A stretch of DNA of 64,000 bases, taken from the NCBI RefSeq assembly GCF_000812465.1, contig NZ_JWMA01000044.1, positions 248,001-312,000 on the forward strand, read 5' to 3'. The notes under the pieces are model-generated. The model saw only the letters and a list, made by a program, of their open reading frames with translations. It did no database searches and had not been told where the DNA came from. Every line of letters begins with the position of its first letter. The first letter of the stretch is position 1. The translations under genes were made by a program, and so were the position numbers. This document shows positions 33,746 through 43,131 of this stretch, piece after piece. Origin of the DNA: Cupriavidus sp. IDO. GTDB taxonomy: Bacteria; Pseudomonadota; Gammaproteobacteria; Burkholderiales; Burkholderiaceae.

Positions 33746-36157
33746 TCAGTTGCCGCGGCCCGAACCGGTGCCCTGGCCGGCGGCCACGGTAGCGGTGCCG
33801 CCTTGCTGCGACAGCGGCTGCGGTGCTGGCTGTTGCATCGGCTGGGGCTGCGCCGGCTGCGGAATGGTCTGCGGCAGGGGCAGCGGTCCCGGCACCGGGC
33901 CAGTTCCGCGCGGATCGACGAACGGTGTGCTCGGCGCGTCGGCCGGCGGCAGCATCGGCGTATTGGCGTCGCGCACCATGATGTTAGGCGAAACAAAGCC
34001 CTGTTGTTGGGCGCGCATGTACCCGTAGCGGTCTGCCGTCAGGCGGTCGGTCGCGTCGGTCGTGCGCATCACATAGGGACGCAGGAACACCAGCAGGTTG
34101 GTCTTGCTGCGGTTCTTGTTCTCGGAGCGGAACAGGCCGCCGATCCAGGGGATGTCACCCAGCAGCGGCACCTTCTGCACGCCGTCGTTGTAGGAGTCCT
34201 CGATCAGGCCGCCCAGCACGATGATCTGGCCGTCGTCGACCAGCACATTGGTCTCGATCGAGCGCACATTGGTGGTCGGGCCCTGGATCAAGTTGGCCGT
34301 GGCCTGCACCACCGATGACGACTCCTGGAAGATCTGCATTTTCACCAGCCCGCCGTCGGTGATCTGCGGCTTGACGCGCAGCGTGATGCCAACGTCCTTG
34401 CGGTCGAAGGTCTGGAACGGCGTCACCGTGGCCGCGGCCCCCGTCTGCGCATAGGAGCCGGTGGTGATCGGGATGTTCTGGCCGATCAGGATCTTGGCCT
34501 CTTCATTCTCCAGCGTGATCAGGTTCGGGGTCGACAGCAGGTTGACGCTGCCATTGCTGCCCAGTGCGCGCAGCAGCGCGCCCAGGCCGAGAGCCTTGTT
34601 GACCACGCCCAGGTTCAGGCCGCCGAGGTCCGGCACCAGTTGCGTGGCGGCGGTGATGCCGGCCGCGTGGTTGGCGTTGTAGGCGGCAGCGGCCAGCGAC
34701 AGGTTGAGGATGTTCTGGCCGCCGGTGCCGAAGTTGGTGCCGGCAAAGAGGTTGTTGTTGCCGCTGTCCGAACGGATCAGGCCTTGCCACTGGATGCCGA
34801 GTTCGGTGGCCTGCGTGGAAGTGACCTCCACGATCATCGACTCGATATAGACCTGGGCGCGCCGTGCGTCGAGGTCGTCGATCACCCCGCGCAGATTGCG
34901 GTAGACCGGCTCGCTGGCGGTAATGATCAGGGAGTTGGTGGCGGGGTCGGCCTGGATGATGCCGCCGGTGGTGGGCTGGGTATTGGTGCCGAACGACGCG
35001 GCGAAGGCCGAGTTGCCGTAGGCGCCGCCGCCGGTGCCGGAGGTGCCGGTGCGCCCGCCCATCTGGGTGCCGGTGGTGCCGCCGGTGAACTGGCCGCCTG
35101 TCGGCGTTGCCACGTTGCCGAGTCCGCCAGCGCCGCCCGCCGCGCCGGCGGCGCCCGGCTGGGTCGAGGTGGTGAAGCTGCTGTCCGCCGCGACGATCGC
35201 GCGCAGCGTGGCCGCCAGCTTGACCGCATCGGCGTTCTTCAGCGGCACGACCCAGATGTTGCCGGGGCGTGCATAGGGCTGGTCGAGTTTCTCGATGAGC
35301 TGGCGGGCCTGCTGCAGGCGGGCCCGGCTCGACGCGCGGATCATCAGCGAATTGCTGCGCGGCTCGGCCACCACGCTGGTGCGCAGGCTGGCGTCCACGC
35401 CCGCACCGCCAGTGCCGCCGGGGCCGGCGGCGGCAGGGTCGAGCAGCTTCTGCAGGACCAGCGCGGTGTCGCTGGCAACGGCGTTCTTGAGCGGCACCAG
35501 TTCAACTTCGCCCGATACTGGCGCATCGATGGCGGCGATGATGCGGCCGATGCGCCGCAGGTTTTCAGCGTAGTCGGTGATGACCAGCGTGTTGTTGGCC
35601 GGGTAGGCGGTGATGGTGTTGTTCGGCGCGATCATCGGCCGCAGTACCGGCACCAGGTTGTTGGCCGATTCGTAATTCAGGCGAAATACCTGCGTCACCA
35701 CCTGGTCGCCACGCCCGCCGCCGCCGCCGATCACGGTGGGCGAGCCCTGCAGCTTGGCGTCCGCCTCGGGCACGACCTTGGTGAAGCCGTTGCTCTCGAC
35801 CATCGCATAGCCCTGCATGCGCAGCACCGAACCCAGCGTTTCAAGCGCCTGTGCGCGTGAGACAGGCTGCTCGGTCACCAGGTTGACCGAGCCCTTGACG
35901 CGCGGATCGACGACGAAATTCTTGCCGGTGGCCTGTCCGACCGCCTTGACCACGGATTCGAGATCGGCGTTGACGAAGTTCAGCACCACCTGGTCGCGGT
36001 TGCGGGGCGTGATGTCGGGCGGGGCCTCGGGGCGCGCGCCGGCCGGCTGCTGCGCCCACAGCGGCGCAGGCGCCAGCAGCGAAAGCCCGCACAACAGCAC
36101 CACGGCGCGGGCACAGGCGGTCTGGAAGAGAGGTCGGGTGGCTTGGGTTTTCATCAT
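33746..36157 (-). CDS. gspD: Type II secretion outer-membrane secretin GspD
   Basis: An 803-residue secretin forming the outer-membrane channel. A signal peptide ends near residue 36 (LWAQQ). N0 to N3 domains follow, with a Gly/Ala/Thr-rich low-complexity insert near residues 330-385 in N3. The secretin core starts near 440 (VYIESMIVEV) and includes VPLLGDIPWIGGLF and TNLLVFLRPYV. The C-terminal tail is Pro/Gln-rich. No lipobox is seen. ATG at 36157 or 36154. Confidence 0.96.
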   Translation of the reverse strand: MMKTQATRPLFQTACARAVVLLCGLSLLAPAPLWAQQPAGARPEAPPDITPRNRDQVVLNFVNADLESVVKAVGQATGKNFVVDPRVKGSVNLVTEQPVSRAQALETLGSVLRMQGYAMVESNGFTKVVPEADAKLQGSPTVIGGGGGRGDQVVTQVFRLNYESANNLVPVLRPMIAPNNTITAYPANNTLVITDYAENLRRIGRIIAAIDAPVSGEVELVPLKNAVASDTALVLQKLLDPAAAGPGGTGGAGVDASLRTSVVAEPRSNSLMIRASSRARLQQARQLIEKLDQPYARPGNIWVVPLKNADAVKLAATLRAIVAADSSFTTSTQPGAAGAAGGAGGLGNVATPTGGQFTGGTTGTQMGGRTGTSGTGGGAYGNSAFAASFGTNTQPTTGGIIQADPATNSLIITASEPVYRNLRGVIDDLDARRAQVYIESMIVEVTSTQATELGIQWQGLIRSDSGNNNLFAGTNFGTGGQNILNLSLAAAAYNANHAAGITAATQLVPDLGGLNLGVVNKALGLGALLRALGSNGSVNLLSTPNLITLENEEAKILIGQNIPITTGSYAQTGAAATVTPFQTFDRKDVGITLRVKPQITDGGLVKMQIFQESSSVVQATANLIQGPTTNVRSIETNVLVDDGQIIVLGGLIEDSYNDGVQKVPLLGDIPWIGGLFRSENKNRSKTNLLVFLRPYVMRTTDATDRLTADRYGYMRAQQQGFVSPNIMVRDANTPMLPPADAPSTPFVDPRGTGPVPGPLPLPQTIPQPAQPQPMQQPAPQPLSQQGGTATVAAGQGTGSGRGN

Positions 36158-36196
36158 CGGTTCCGGGCGGCTTCTGGATCTGGCAGATCTGGCTCG

Positions 36197-37003
36197 TCAG
36201 AAGCGCAGCCTTGTCACATTGTTTTCTCGTCGTCCCAGCAAGCTCAGCAGGCTCACCAGTTGCGTCGCGGCCTCGGGATCGGCGTCGGCGGTCCCGTCGA
36301 AACGCGCCCGCCGTCCCAGCGTGCCGCTGCCTTCCAGCTTCAGCGGCCCGTCGATGGTGCTCAGCTGCAGCGTGCCATCGGCGCCGTTCCAGTCGATCTC
36401 GGCCCGATAGCTGCCCAGCGGCCGCAGGCGGCTGACCGCGGACGACACATGTTCGAAGCGCAGCGTCAGGTGGCCAAACATCAGCCCGCCGGCAAACTTG
36501 CCTTGCAGCGCGGACCAGTCCACCCGCATCAGGCCGTCCGGGCGCAGCGTGTTGAACGGCGCGCCGACGCCCTCGAGCAGTGCCGCAGGCAGGCGGATGG
36601 CGCCGGCCTGCGCGCTCCAGCCGGCGGGCGTGACGGATAGGCCGACCGGCGCGGGCATGGCTTCGGAATGCGTCAGCACCATCCGCACGGTGCCAGTCAG
36701 CAGCGGCCAGAAGGCCACCGACCACTGCAGGCGGCCCGGCAATACGGTCGCGGTCTGGCTGCCGGCGCCGGCCGACAGCGCGAGGGTGGCGCTGCCATGC
36801 CACAGCGAGCCGCTGGCATCGGCCAGCAGGACCCGGCGCTGCGTATGCACCGCCACGCTGTCGGCGATCCACGCGGCGGGCAGCATTGCCGCCACCATGA
36901 CGACAGCCGTCAGCACGCCGAGCGCCAGCCAGCCGACGCGCCGCCAGACGGGCGTTTGCCGGAGCTTGCGGCGCGGCAGGCGCAGGGATTCCAGCCTGAC
37001 CAT
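36197..37003 (-). CDS. gspN: Type II secretion accessory protein GspN
   Basis: A 268-residue protein with one N-terminal membrane helix (WLALGVLTAVVMVAAMLPAAWI, near 25-46) and a periplasmic beta-rich part. It matches GspN in place and pattern (GSLWHGSATL, RLQWSVAFWPLLTGTV). The start at 37003 overlaps the gspM stop (TGATG). The role of GspN is not well defined in the family. Confidence 0.88.
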   Translation of the reverse strand: MVRLESLRLPRRKLRQTPVWRRVGWLALGVLTAVVMVAAMLPAAWIADSVAVHTQRRVLLADASGSLWHGSATLALSAGAGSQTATVLPGRLQWSVAFWPLLTGTVRMVLTHSEAMPAPVGLSVTPAGWSAQAGAIRLPAALLEGVGAPFNTLRPDGLMRVDWSALQGKFAGGLMFGHLTLRFEHVSSAVSRLRPLGSYRAEIDWNGADGTLQLSTIDGPLKLEGSGTLGRRARFDGTADADPEAATQLVSLLSLLGRRENNVTRLRF

Positions 37004-37623
37004 CAACTGCGGCCGCCCGGACCCTGCAGGGTCGCACTCACATTGACCAGCGCGGTCGCGCCGACATAGACGATGCGGGCATCGATGATCTTCAGGCGCT
37101 GCTGCTGGCGCACGTCCTGCAGCCAGCTGGTGACGGCGCCGAACGGCACCTTGTCGAGCTGCAGCTGCACGCTGTTGTCGGCGCCGGCTGCGAGCCGCGT
37201 CGCCTTCAGGCCGTGCTGGCCGAGGCTGTCCTGTAGCGCCTGCGTCAGTGCATCGCCGCGCAGGGCGGGCGCCGGACTGGCGTTCAGGCCGCGCGCTTCC
37301 TGCGCCAGCGTTTCCATTTCAGCGAGGTCGGCGCGCAGAACCGGCAGGCTGCGTGCCAGGCGCGCGCGGCCGTCGGCGGCGGGCTCCCACAGCACGGAGT
37401 AGCCGATCACCAGCGCGAGCACCGCGGCACCGCTGGCAAGGATGGCCTGCTCGCGCGGATTGCGTGCGGACCAGAAGGCGTTGAACTGGTCTTGCCATGC
37501 CTGCGGCACACGGGGACGCAGGCGCGCCAGGCGCGCGCGCAGATCCGGCTGGCCGTTGCCACGGGCGGGCGGCTGGTTGTGGCGAGGCGGCTGGGCGCGG
37601 GCGGAGTCTTTCATTGGGCTCAT
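37003..37623 (-). CDS. gspM: Type II secretion inner-membrane protein GspM
   Basis: A 206-residue protein (203 if it begins at 37614) with a cytoplasmic Pro/Arg-rich start, one membrane helix (ILASGAAVLALVIGYSVLW, near 61-79) and a periplasmic ferredoxin-like domain ending in a conserved beta strand (VYVGATALVNVSATL). It partners GspL. The start follows the gspL stop within a few bases. Confidence 0.9.
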   Translation of the reverse strand: MSPMKDSARAQPPRHNQPPARGNGQPDLRARLARLRPRVPQAWQDQFNAFWSARNPREQAILASGAAVLALVIGYSVLWEPAADGRARLARSLPVLRADLAEMETLAQEARGLNASPAPALRGDALTQALQDSLGQHGLKATRLAAGADNSVQLQLDKVPFGAVTSWLQDVRQQQRLKIIDARIVYVGATALVNVSATLQGPGGRS

Positions 37624-37625
37624 GC

Positions 37626-39044
37626 TCACAGTCCGGGCTTTACGGTCCAGCGCGAACCGGCCGGGCCTGGACCCGCGGGTGCGGCTGCGCCCCGGCCGGC
37701 GTCGGCGGGACTCTGGTCCTCTTCCATTTGCAGTCCGGCCTGGCGGGCCGCACCGCGCAGCGCGGCGGTATCGGTGCCGGGCTTGAGCGTGACGGCCAGG
37801 GCGCGGCCGCGATATTCCAGCGCCTGCAGGCCGTCCGGCGGCAACTGGCGTGCGGCCTGGGCGAAGCGGTCGGCCAGCGGCAGGAAGTCGTCGGGCGTGC
37901 TGCGCCCGCTGGCCAGCCGCAATTGTTCGACCTGGCGGCGCATCTGCAGCGGCGCATCCAGAATCGTCTGGATTTGCGGGAAAGCGCTGCGCAGGGTCTG
38001 TACCTGCGCCGCTTCCAGCTGATGCTGCGCGTTGCGCAGCATCAGCCAGTGAATGTTCATGCCGAGGACCTGCACCAGCACGATTGCCGCGGCCAGCGCC
38101 AGCGGCAGGCGCCATGCCAGCAGGTTCCAGCGGTCGGCGCGTCCCTGGGCGAATTCGAACTGGGCGAGGTCGAAAGCCGGATCGCGCAGGGTGGTCTGCG
38201 CGCCTTCGATCCACATGCGCCAGTCCGGCGAGCGGGCCTGGCGCAGCGCCGGCACCGGCGCGTCGGCCACGGCTTCACGGTCGCCGTACCAGGTGCCTTC
38301 GGGTGCCAGGGCCTGCCAGGCGGCGAGGGCATCGTCGCCAAGCAGCAGGCCGTAGCCTTCGAACTGCCCGGTACGTACGGTGAGCTGCCACTGGCGGGCA
38401 CTGGCCTGCGGCGCGGCGGCGGCCGGCGTGGCGTCGAGCAGCGCGGCGGTGTCGGCGAGCGCCGCGGCCGCGGCTTCCACCACCAGCGTGGCGGGCTGGC
38501 TGGCGGTCTCGGCTTCATCGCCGTCTTCGCCGGCAGGCGCGGCCAGCGGCAGGCATAACTGGGCGGCAACGACCTGCCTTCGGCGATGGCGGTGTTCGCC
38601 GAAGGCATCGAGCACGGCGCGCAGCCAGGCTCGGTCGGCCACCATGAGCAGCCGGCGGCGCGGGCCGCGGGAGGCGCTGGCGGTCTCGGCATCGAGCGCG
38701 GGGCCGACGCCGATATGGCAAGGCTGGGCGTCCGTGGCCAGCGCATCTTCCACCAGGTTGGGCAGCGCGAGCTTCAGCCGCGCGGGCGCCAGCGGCGGCA
38801 CGCTGGCGGTGGTCAGCAGCACGTCGCTGGCGGCCAGGATCAACACCAGGCGCTCGGCGGGCGGCAGTTCTGCGATCTGGGCGTGGCCTTCGCGCAACAC
38901 TTCCGGGGCAGCGCGGGCATCCGCGCGCCGTCGCTTGTCCGCAACGGGCGTTCGAACCAGGGCAAACGGCAAGGCGCCGAACTGCCACGGTTGCGGCTGG
39001 TCATGCGGCCGGTGCGGCAGGCGGACGTACAGGGTGGTGCTCAA
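37626..39044 (-). CDS. gspL: Type II secretion inner-membrane protein GspL
   Basis: A 472-residue protein with a cytoplasmic actin-like domain (about 1-300), which recruits GspE. A single membrane helix follows (LPLALAAAIVLVQVLGMNIHW, near 325-345). The periplasmic domain binds GspM. Ala-rich linkers are frequent. A 241-bp gap separates it from gspK upstream. Confidence 0.92.
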   Translation of the reverse strand: MSTTLYVRLPHRPHDQPQPWQFGALPFALVRTPVADKRRRADARAAPEVLREGHAQIAELPPAERLVLILAASDVLLTTASVPPLAPARLKLALPNLVEDALATDAQPCHIGVGPALDAETASASRGPRRRLLMVADRAWLRAVLDAFGEHRHRRRQVVAAQLCLPLAAPAGEDGDEAETASQPATLVVEAAAAALADTAALLDATPAAAAPQASARQWQLTVRTGQFEGYGLLLGDDALAAWQALAPEGTWYGDREAVADAPVPALRQARSPDWRMWIEGAQTTLRDPAFDLAQFEFAQGRADRWNLLAWRLPLALAAAIVLVQVLGMNIHWLMLRNAQHQLEAAQVQTLRSAFPQIQTILDAPLQMRRQVEQLRLASGRSTPDDFLPLADRFAQAARQLPPDGLQALEYRGRALAVTLKPGTDTAALRGAARQAGLQMEEDQSPADAGRGAAAPAGPGPAGSRWTVKPGL

Positions 39045-39285
39045 GATTTCCTTGCGTTGGCGTCAAATTGAACAGCTTGGAAGGCGGATCGCGCGGCCGT
39101 GCCGAGGCCCGGAAATGCCGGTGGCCGGGCACTGGCCGGACAGGCAGGGGCGCGTGGAATCACGCTTGCGCCAACGCCGCAGCATACCTTGCCTGTGTGA
39201 CTAAACCACGTCAATAGCATTCTCCCCGGCTATATCGCCCGGTATTTTCGGAATAGAGCGATCGTCGCGGGAGAAATATCGACAA
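39045..39285. other. 241-bp gap inside the gsp operon
   Basis: All other gaps in the gsp operon are a few bases or overlaps. This one, between gspK and gspL, is AT-richer at its right end. A minus-strand TTGACG and TATGCT occur but are 22 bp apart, too far for a good promoter. No gene or hairpin with T-run was found. Confidence 0.35.
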
Positions 39286-40308
39286 TTAACGCAATTCGGG
39301 CAGGCGGTCGGTGTCATGGATCCACAACACCCGGGTGGTATTGGCGTTACCCAGTGCCTCGCCGCGGTAGACCAGCGAGACCTGCAGCCGGCTGGCGCGC
39401 TCGTGGCGAACCAGGCCGTAGATCAGGAAGTAGTGCGTGCGCACGTCGACCAGGCTGCTCAGGGTACTGACATCGGCCTGAGGCGCCACGGCGCGCAGCT
39501 GGGTCTGCACATCGCCAACATTGTTGAAGTAGGCGCGGTCGCGCTGGCGAACCAGTTCCCGCGCGCGCTCGAGCGGCAGGTTGTTGATGACGGCGGCCAG
39601 CACCTCGGCGTCGGCGGTGTTGGCGTTGACCAGGGTCCGTTCAGGCAGGACGGTGATGAAGGGTTCCAGCGCAGCGACGGTGTCGGGCGTGTAGCCCGGT
39701 ACGGCCAGCAGGCCCTGGGCGCTGTCGAGAGGGCGCGGCGCGGGCTGGCCGTTGCTGCCGCCCTGGGCGGCCTGCAGCATGAAGCGGGCGGTGTCTTCGG
39801 CCAGTCCCGGATTGAGGCCCGCCGTCTGCAGCAACCGGCGATAGCTCGCCAGTGCAAGCGGATCGACCGAGGCGGCCCGGCCCTGCGTGGCCGTGGAAGT
39901 CCACACCACCAGGTTGGCCAGGTTGAAGCGGGCCTGCGCGTCCTGAATGCGGCCAGACAGGAACGAGGTCTCGCCCGCCTGGTCAGTGCGCAGGGCGGCG
40001 CCGAGGAAGTCCGACAGCCGCGTTTCGGCGATCGGCACGGCCCACGGCTCGCCAAGCTCGTCGACACTGGTGCGGCGCTGGTCGTCGCGCAGGATCAGGC
40101 GTGCCCAGTCCACGGCAGCGCGTTCGATCCAGGTCGCCTGGGCTTGCAGGCGCTGGTTCTCGATGCCGCGGATCTGCACCTGCTGGCGCCACAGCATGCC
40201 GGATACCACTACCACGGCAAGCGTGACGATGAGCAGCGCGGTCACGACGGCTGCGCCGCGCGCATGGCGTGGCCGGCGGGGCATCCTGGCGGGCGGGCGC
40301 GTTAGCAT
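39286..40308 (-). CDS. gspK: Type II secretion minor pseudopilin GspK
   Basis: A 340-residue, large minor pseudopilin which, with GspI and GspJ, caps the pseudopilus. The N-terminal signal ends RHARGAAVVTALLIVTLAVVVVSG: it lacks the usual Phe after the cleavage Gly and the Glu at +5, as expected for GspK. NANTADAEVLAAVI and the helix-hairpin-helix-like region are typical. The start codon at 40308 overlaps the gspJ stop. Confidence 0.94.
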   Translation of the reverse strand: MLTRPPARMPRRPRHARGAAVVTALLIVTLAVVVVSGMLWRQQVQIRGIENQRLQAQATWIERAAVDWARLILRDDQRRTSVDELGEPWAVPIAETRLSDFLGAALRTDQAGETSFLSGRIQDAQARFNLANLVVWTSTATQGRAASVDPLALASYRRLLQTAGLNPGLAEDTARFMLQAAQGGSNGQPAPRPLDSAQGLLAVPGYTPDTVAALEPFITVLPERTLVNANTADAEVLAAVINNLPLERARELVRQRDRAYFNNVGDVQTQLRAVAPQADVSTLSSLVDVRTHYFLIYGLVRHERASRLQVSLVYRGEALGNANTTRVLWIHDTDRLPELR

Positions 40309-41012
40309 CACAGGCCGGTCATGCAGATTTTCTGGAACAGCCGCGGCGCGTCGCCGTCGCCCATGCGTGCCTGGACGGTCAGCTCGACCGCGCGCACCGC
40401 AGTGGTCGGCAATGCCGCGCCAACCGCCGAGGCCGCCACGGCGCTGGCCGCGTTGCCGGTGAACAGGGCGTTCCTGATCCGGCCTGAATCGGCCTGCCAG
40501 CCGGCCGGCTCGATCCACGCGCGCGCGCTCAGGCTGTCGACATCGTTCAGCACGCGCCGCACCTGGACGTTGCTGTTGCCGGGCTGCCGCAGATTCAGCA
40601 GCGATGACTGCACGGCAGCGCGGGTGCCGACGGGCGGGGCGGCGACGCGCAGCAGGGTGTTGCCGTCGACCTGGTAGGCAAGTGCCTGCCACATCGGCGG
40701 CTGGCCCTCCTCGCGGCGGTCGCGCACCATCAGGACCTGGCCGGGAGTGATTTCGACGGGGCTGCCCTGCAGCAGCGTCGGGTCCGCCAGATGCTCGCAA
40801 TCGGCCTGGAACTGGCCGTAGAGCACCTTGAGGGCATCGAGCCGGCTGTCGTGGTCGGTCAGGCGCTCGCGGCTGCGCGTCATGCTGTCGAGCGCGCGCC
40901 AGCCGATCACCGCCATCACGGCCAGCAGCGTAATGGCCACCAGCATCTCGAGCAGGGTGAAGCCGCGCCTGCCGGCTGCGCGGCGGCGTTCAGAGCAGGT
41001 TGCGGGTTTCAT
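40308..41012 (-). CDS. gspJ: Type II secretion minor pseudopilin GspJ
   Basis: A 234-residue pseudopilin. The prepilin signal AAGRRGFTLLEMLVAITLLAV has cleavage after the second Gly, with Glu at +5. The start at 41012 (MKPATCSERRR) overlaps gspI by 23 bp. The later part (RDRREEGQPPMWQALAYQVDG) is typical of GspJ. Confidence 0.94.
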   Translation of the reverse strand: MKPATCSERRRAAGRRGFTLLEMLVAITLLAVMAVIGWRALDSMTRSRERLTDHDSRLDALKVLYGQFQADCEHLADPTLLQGSPVEITPGQVLMVRDRREEGQPPMWQALAYQVDGNTLLRVAAPPVGTRAAVQSSLLNLRQPGNSNVQVRRVLNDVDSLSARAWIEPAGWQADSGRIRNALFTGNAASAVAASAVGAALPTTAVRAVELTVQARMGDGDAPRLFQKICMTGL

Positions 41013-41391
41013 TCGGGATGATGGTGACCAGCCATGCCAGACGCACGGACTTGTCGCTGGCGGAAGGGTAGACCGCGATCTCGACGCGGCGGAACGCCGG
41101 GTTTGGCGTGCCCGAGATGGTCTGCTCACAGTAGAGCGGGGTGCCGCCCTGCGGGCAGGCGTAGCCGCTCACGCCAGGCTCGGGCCAGGTCTTGGAAAGG
41201 CGCAGCGAGGCGAGATGGTTCTCGGCGCTCCATTCGGCCAGCATGCGCGACTGCAGCGAGGCGCTGGCATCCACCATCGACCCCATCGCGCGCATGGCCG
41301 CGGTGAGCGCGACGGCGAGGATGGTCAGTGCCACCAGCACCTCGATCAGCGTAAAGCCGGCAGGCCGTGCGCGATGGGCAGCGTGGCTCAT
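40990..41391 (-). CDS. gspI: Type II secretion minor pseudopilin GspI
   Basis: A 133-residue pseudopilin with the processing site RPAG|FTLIEVLVALTILAVAL (cleavage near residue 12). The C-terminal domain includes WSAENHLASLRL, a GspI hallmark (AENQL-like). It overlaps gspH by four bases and gspJ by 23. Confidence 0.94.
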   Translation of the reverse strand: MSHAAHRARPAGFTLIEVLVALTILAVALTAAMRAMGSMVDASASLQSRMLAEWSAENHLASLRLSKTWPEPGVSGYACPQGGTPLYCEQTISGTPNPAFRRVEIAVYPSASDKSVRLAWLVTIIPNETRNLL

Positions 41392-41888
41392 GGCGTGCTG
41401 GCGTAGTAGCGGCCGCCGCCGTCGCCCGTGACGTCGACGCGGATGTCGCCGCGCACCAGCACCAGGCGTTGCGGGCTGTCGATCAGCTCGCGGCCGAAGA
41501 TAAGCCGGGGCGGGGCGCCGTTGCCGGGATTGCGGCCGCCTTCGGCCACGATCACCTGGTCCAGCGCCAGGCGCCAGTGGCCGGGGGCGAAGACATCGGC
41601 ACGCATCGGGATCCAGCCGTTCGGGGTCGATTCGAGGAAGCGCCAGCCGCTGGCGTCGCCTTCCCAGGCGATCGGACGGGCGCCGAGTTGCGCTTCTTCC
41701 TGCGCCAGTTCGAACAGCCGGGCGATGCGCTGGCCGTCGTCGAGCACGCGGCCGCGCTCATTGGGCGAGGCATTGATCGCCACCATGGAGATGACGATGC
41801 CGGCGATGACCATCACCACCAGCAGTTCCAGCAGGGTGAAACCCCGGCGCCGAAGGATGGCGGTGCAACCGCGCGACGCCGGTTTCAT
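41388..41888 (-). CDS. gspH: Type II secretion minor pseudopilin GspH
   Basis: A 166-residue pseudopilin with RRRG|FTLLELLVVMVIAGIVIS near residue 15. The C-terminal beta domain contains DGQRIARLFELAQEEAQLGARPI, characteristic of GspH. It starts 15 bp after the gspG stop. Confidence 0.93.
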   Translation of the reverse strand: MKPASRGCTAILRRRGFTLLELLVVMVIAGIVISMVAINASPNERGRVLDDGQRIARLFELAQEEAQLGARPIAWEGDASGWRFLESTPNGWIPMRADVFAPGHWRLALDQVIVAEGGRNPGNGAPPRLIFGRELIDSPQRLVLVRGDIRVDVTGDGGGRYYASTP

Positions 41889-41903
41889 GAGACGGGAGGG
41901 GCC

Positions 41904-42368
41904 TTATTCCCAGTTGCCGATGTCGGCGTCGTTGCCGCTGCCACCGGCCTGGCCGTCAGCGCCAAAGCTGAACACATCGATTTCGCCGCGCACGCCCGGG
42001 TTCAGGTACTGGTAGGGATGGCCCCACGGGTCCTTCGGCAGCTTTTCCAGGTAGCCGCCGCCCTTCCAGTTGTTGGGCACCGGCTCGGTGGTGGGCTTGG
42101 TCACCAGGGCGGCCAGACCCTGCTCGGTGGTCGGGTAGCGGCTGTTGTCGAGGCGGTAGAGCTTGAGTGCCTGCATGATCGACGAGATGTCCTGGCGTGC
42201 CGCCACGATGCGAGCTTCGTCCGGACGGCTCATGATCTTGGGCACCACCAGCGCCGCGAGCACGCCGAGGATGACGATCACCACCATGATCTCGATCAGG
42301 GTGAAGCCGCGTGCACCACGGGAACGAAGGGATTGAGAGCGGGCGGAAGGGACTGCGAATCTGCGCAT
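41904..42368 (-). CDS. gspG: Type II secretion major pseudopilin GspG
   Basis: A 154-residue major pseudopilin that forms the piston-like pseudopilus. The start at 42368 (MRRFAVPS) gives a 20-residue basic leader, cleavage at [24 protein letters not shown]. The calcium-binding C-terminal loop (DIGNWE end, [13 protein letters not shown]) is present. It is the first gene of the minus-strand gsp operon, so the operon promoter should lie between 42369 and the nsrR gene. Confidence 0.96.
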   Translation of the reverse strand: MRRFAVPSARSQSLRSRGARGFTLIEIMVVIVILGVLAALVVPKIMSRPDEARIVAARQDISSIMQALKLYRLDNSRYPTTEQGLAALVTKPTTEPVPNNWKGGGYLEKLPKDPWGHPYQYLNPGVRGEIDVFSFGADGQAGGSGNDADIGNWE

Positions 42369-42542
42369 CGTATCTGGACCTTTTGCTTGTGTGTCGCATA
42401 AGTGGCAAGGGCCGCGCCTGGCAGTGGCGGGGCCGGATTCGCCAGCCAGTATAACCGGCACCACATGACTCTTAGATGTGGAGCGGAAACCGCGCATCGC
42501 GGAGTCTGATCCAGATCACACTGCGCAACTTGGCCAGTCGAT

Positions 42543-42574
42543 AACTTGCATTTGCAATGCATGTTATTTATGAT
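42543..42574 (+). promoter_or_regulatory. nsrR promoter with NsrR operator
   Basis: The inverted repeat AACTTGCAT (42543-42551), five-base spacer, ATGCATGTT (42557-42565) matches the NsrR-site pattern built on ATGCAT. A -35 TTGCAT (42546-42551) and -10 TATGAT (42569-42574), 17 bp apart, enclose it, so bound NsrR would block its own promoter. Predicted transcription would begin only a few bases before the ATG at 42585. Confidence 0.8.
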
Positions 42575-42584
42575 CGGACCCACG

Positions 42585-43037
42585 ATGCAACTGACCCGCT
42601 TTTCCGACTATGCGCTGCGCCTGCTGATGTATGTTGCCAGGGGCGACGGCAGCCGGCCCATCACCATTGCCGAGGTGGGGCAGCAGTTCGACATCTCGCA
42701 CAACCACCTGGTCAAGGTGGCGGCGCGGCTGTCGAAGCTGGGCTGGATCTCGGCCACGCGCGGGCGCCACGGCGGGCTGCAACTGGGGCCGCAGGCGGAG
42801 CAACTGACCATCGGCACCATCCTGCGCGAGCTGGAAGGGCACAAGGCGATCATCGACTGCCAGAACCCGCCCTGCGCCCTGACCGGCAACTGCCGCTTGC
42901 GGCGTGCGCTGGATGTCGCCGAACAGGCGTTTTACCGCGCACTCGACGATGTCACGTTGGCCGATGTCAGCGGCAGCCAGACCGCGGAGTCGATCATCCG
43001 CCTGCATCGCGATTTCCTGAACCGGCGTTCGGCCTGA
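42585..43037 (+). CDS. nsrR: Nitric-oxide-sensing Rrf2 repressor NsrR
   Basis: A 150-residue Rrf2-family regulator. The winged-helix part (MQLTRFSDYALRLLMYVA to ATRGRHGGLQLG) precedes three cysteines spaced C-x4-C-x5-C (Cys in CQNPPCALTGNC, near 91-102), the [4Fe-4S] ligands of NsrR. NO destroys the cluster and frees the operators. Sites are found before both nsrR and hmp. The start at 42585 is chosen by family alignment; 42570 is an in-frame alternative but may lie upstream of the transcript start. Confidence 0.93.
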   Translation: MQLTRFSDYALRLLMYVARGDGSRPITIAEVGQQFDISHNHLVKVAARLSKLGWISATRGRHGGLQLGPQAEQLTIGTILRELEGHKAIIDCQNPPCALTGNCRLRRALDVAEQAFYRALDDVTLADVSGSQTAESIIRLHRDFLNRRSA

Positions 43038-43089
43038 ACGGGCCTGTTCCGTTCGGGCGCCGACGAGCGCCGGTTTTATTGTGAGTAAA

Positions 43090-43112
43090 AACATGCATTT
43101 CGTTTGCATGAA
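43090..43112 (+). promoter_or_regulatory. NsrR operator upstream of hmp
   Basis: AACATGCAT (43090-43098), five-base spacer, TTGCATGAA (43104-43112): the same 9-5-9 geometry as the nsrR site, with the CATGCA/TGCATG cores intact. It ends 19 bp before the hmp start codon. Confidence 0.8.
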
Positions 43113-43131
43113 ATAAATGGAGTCTTGACTG

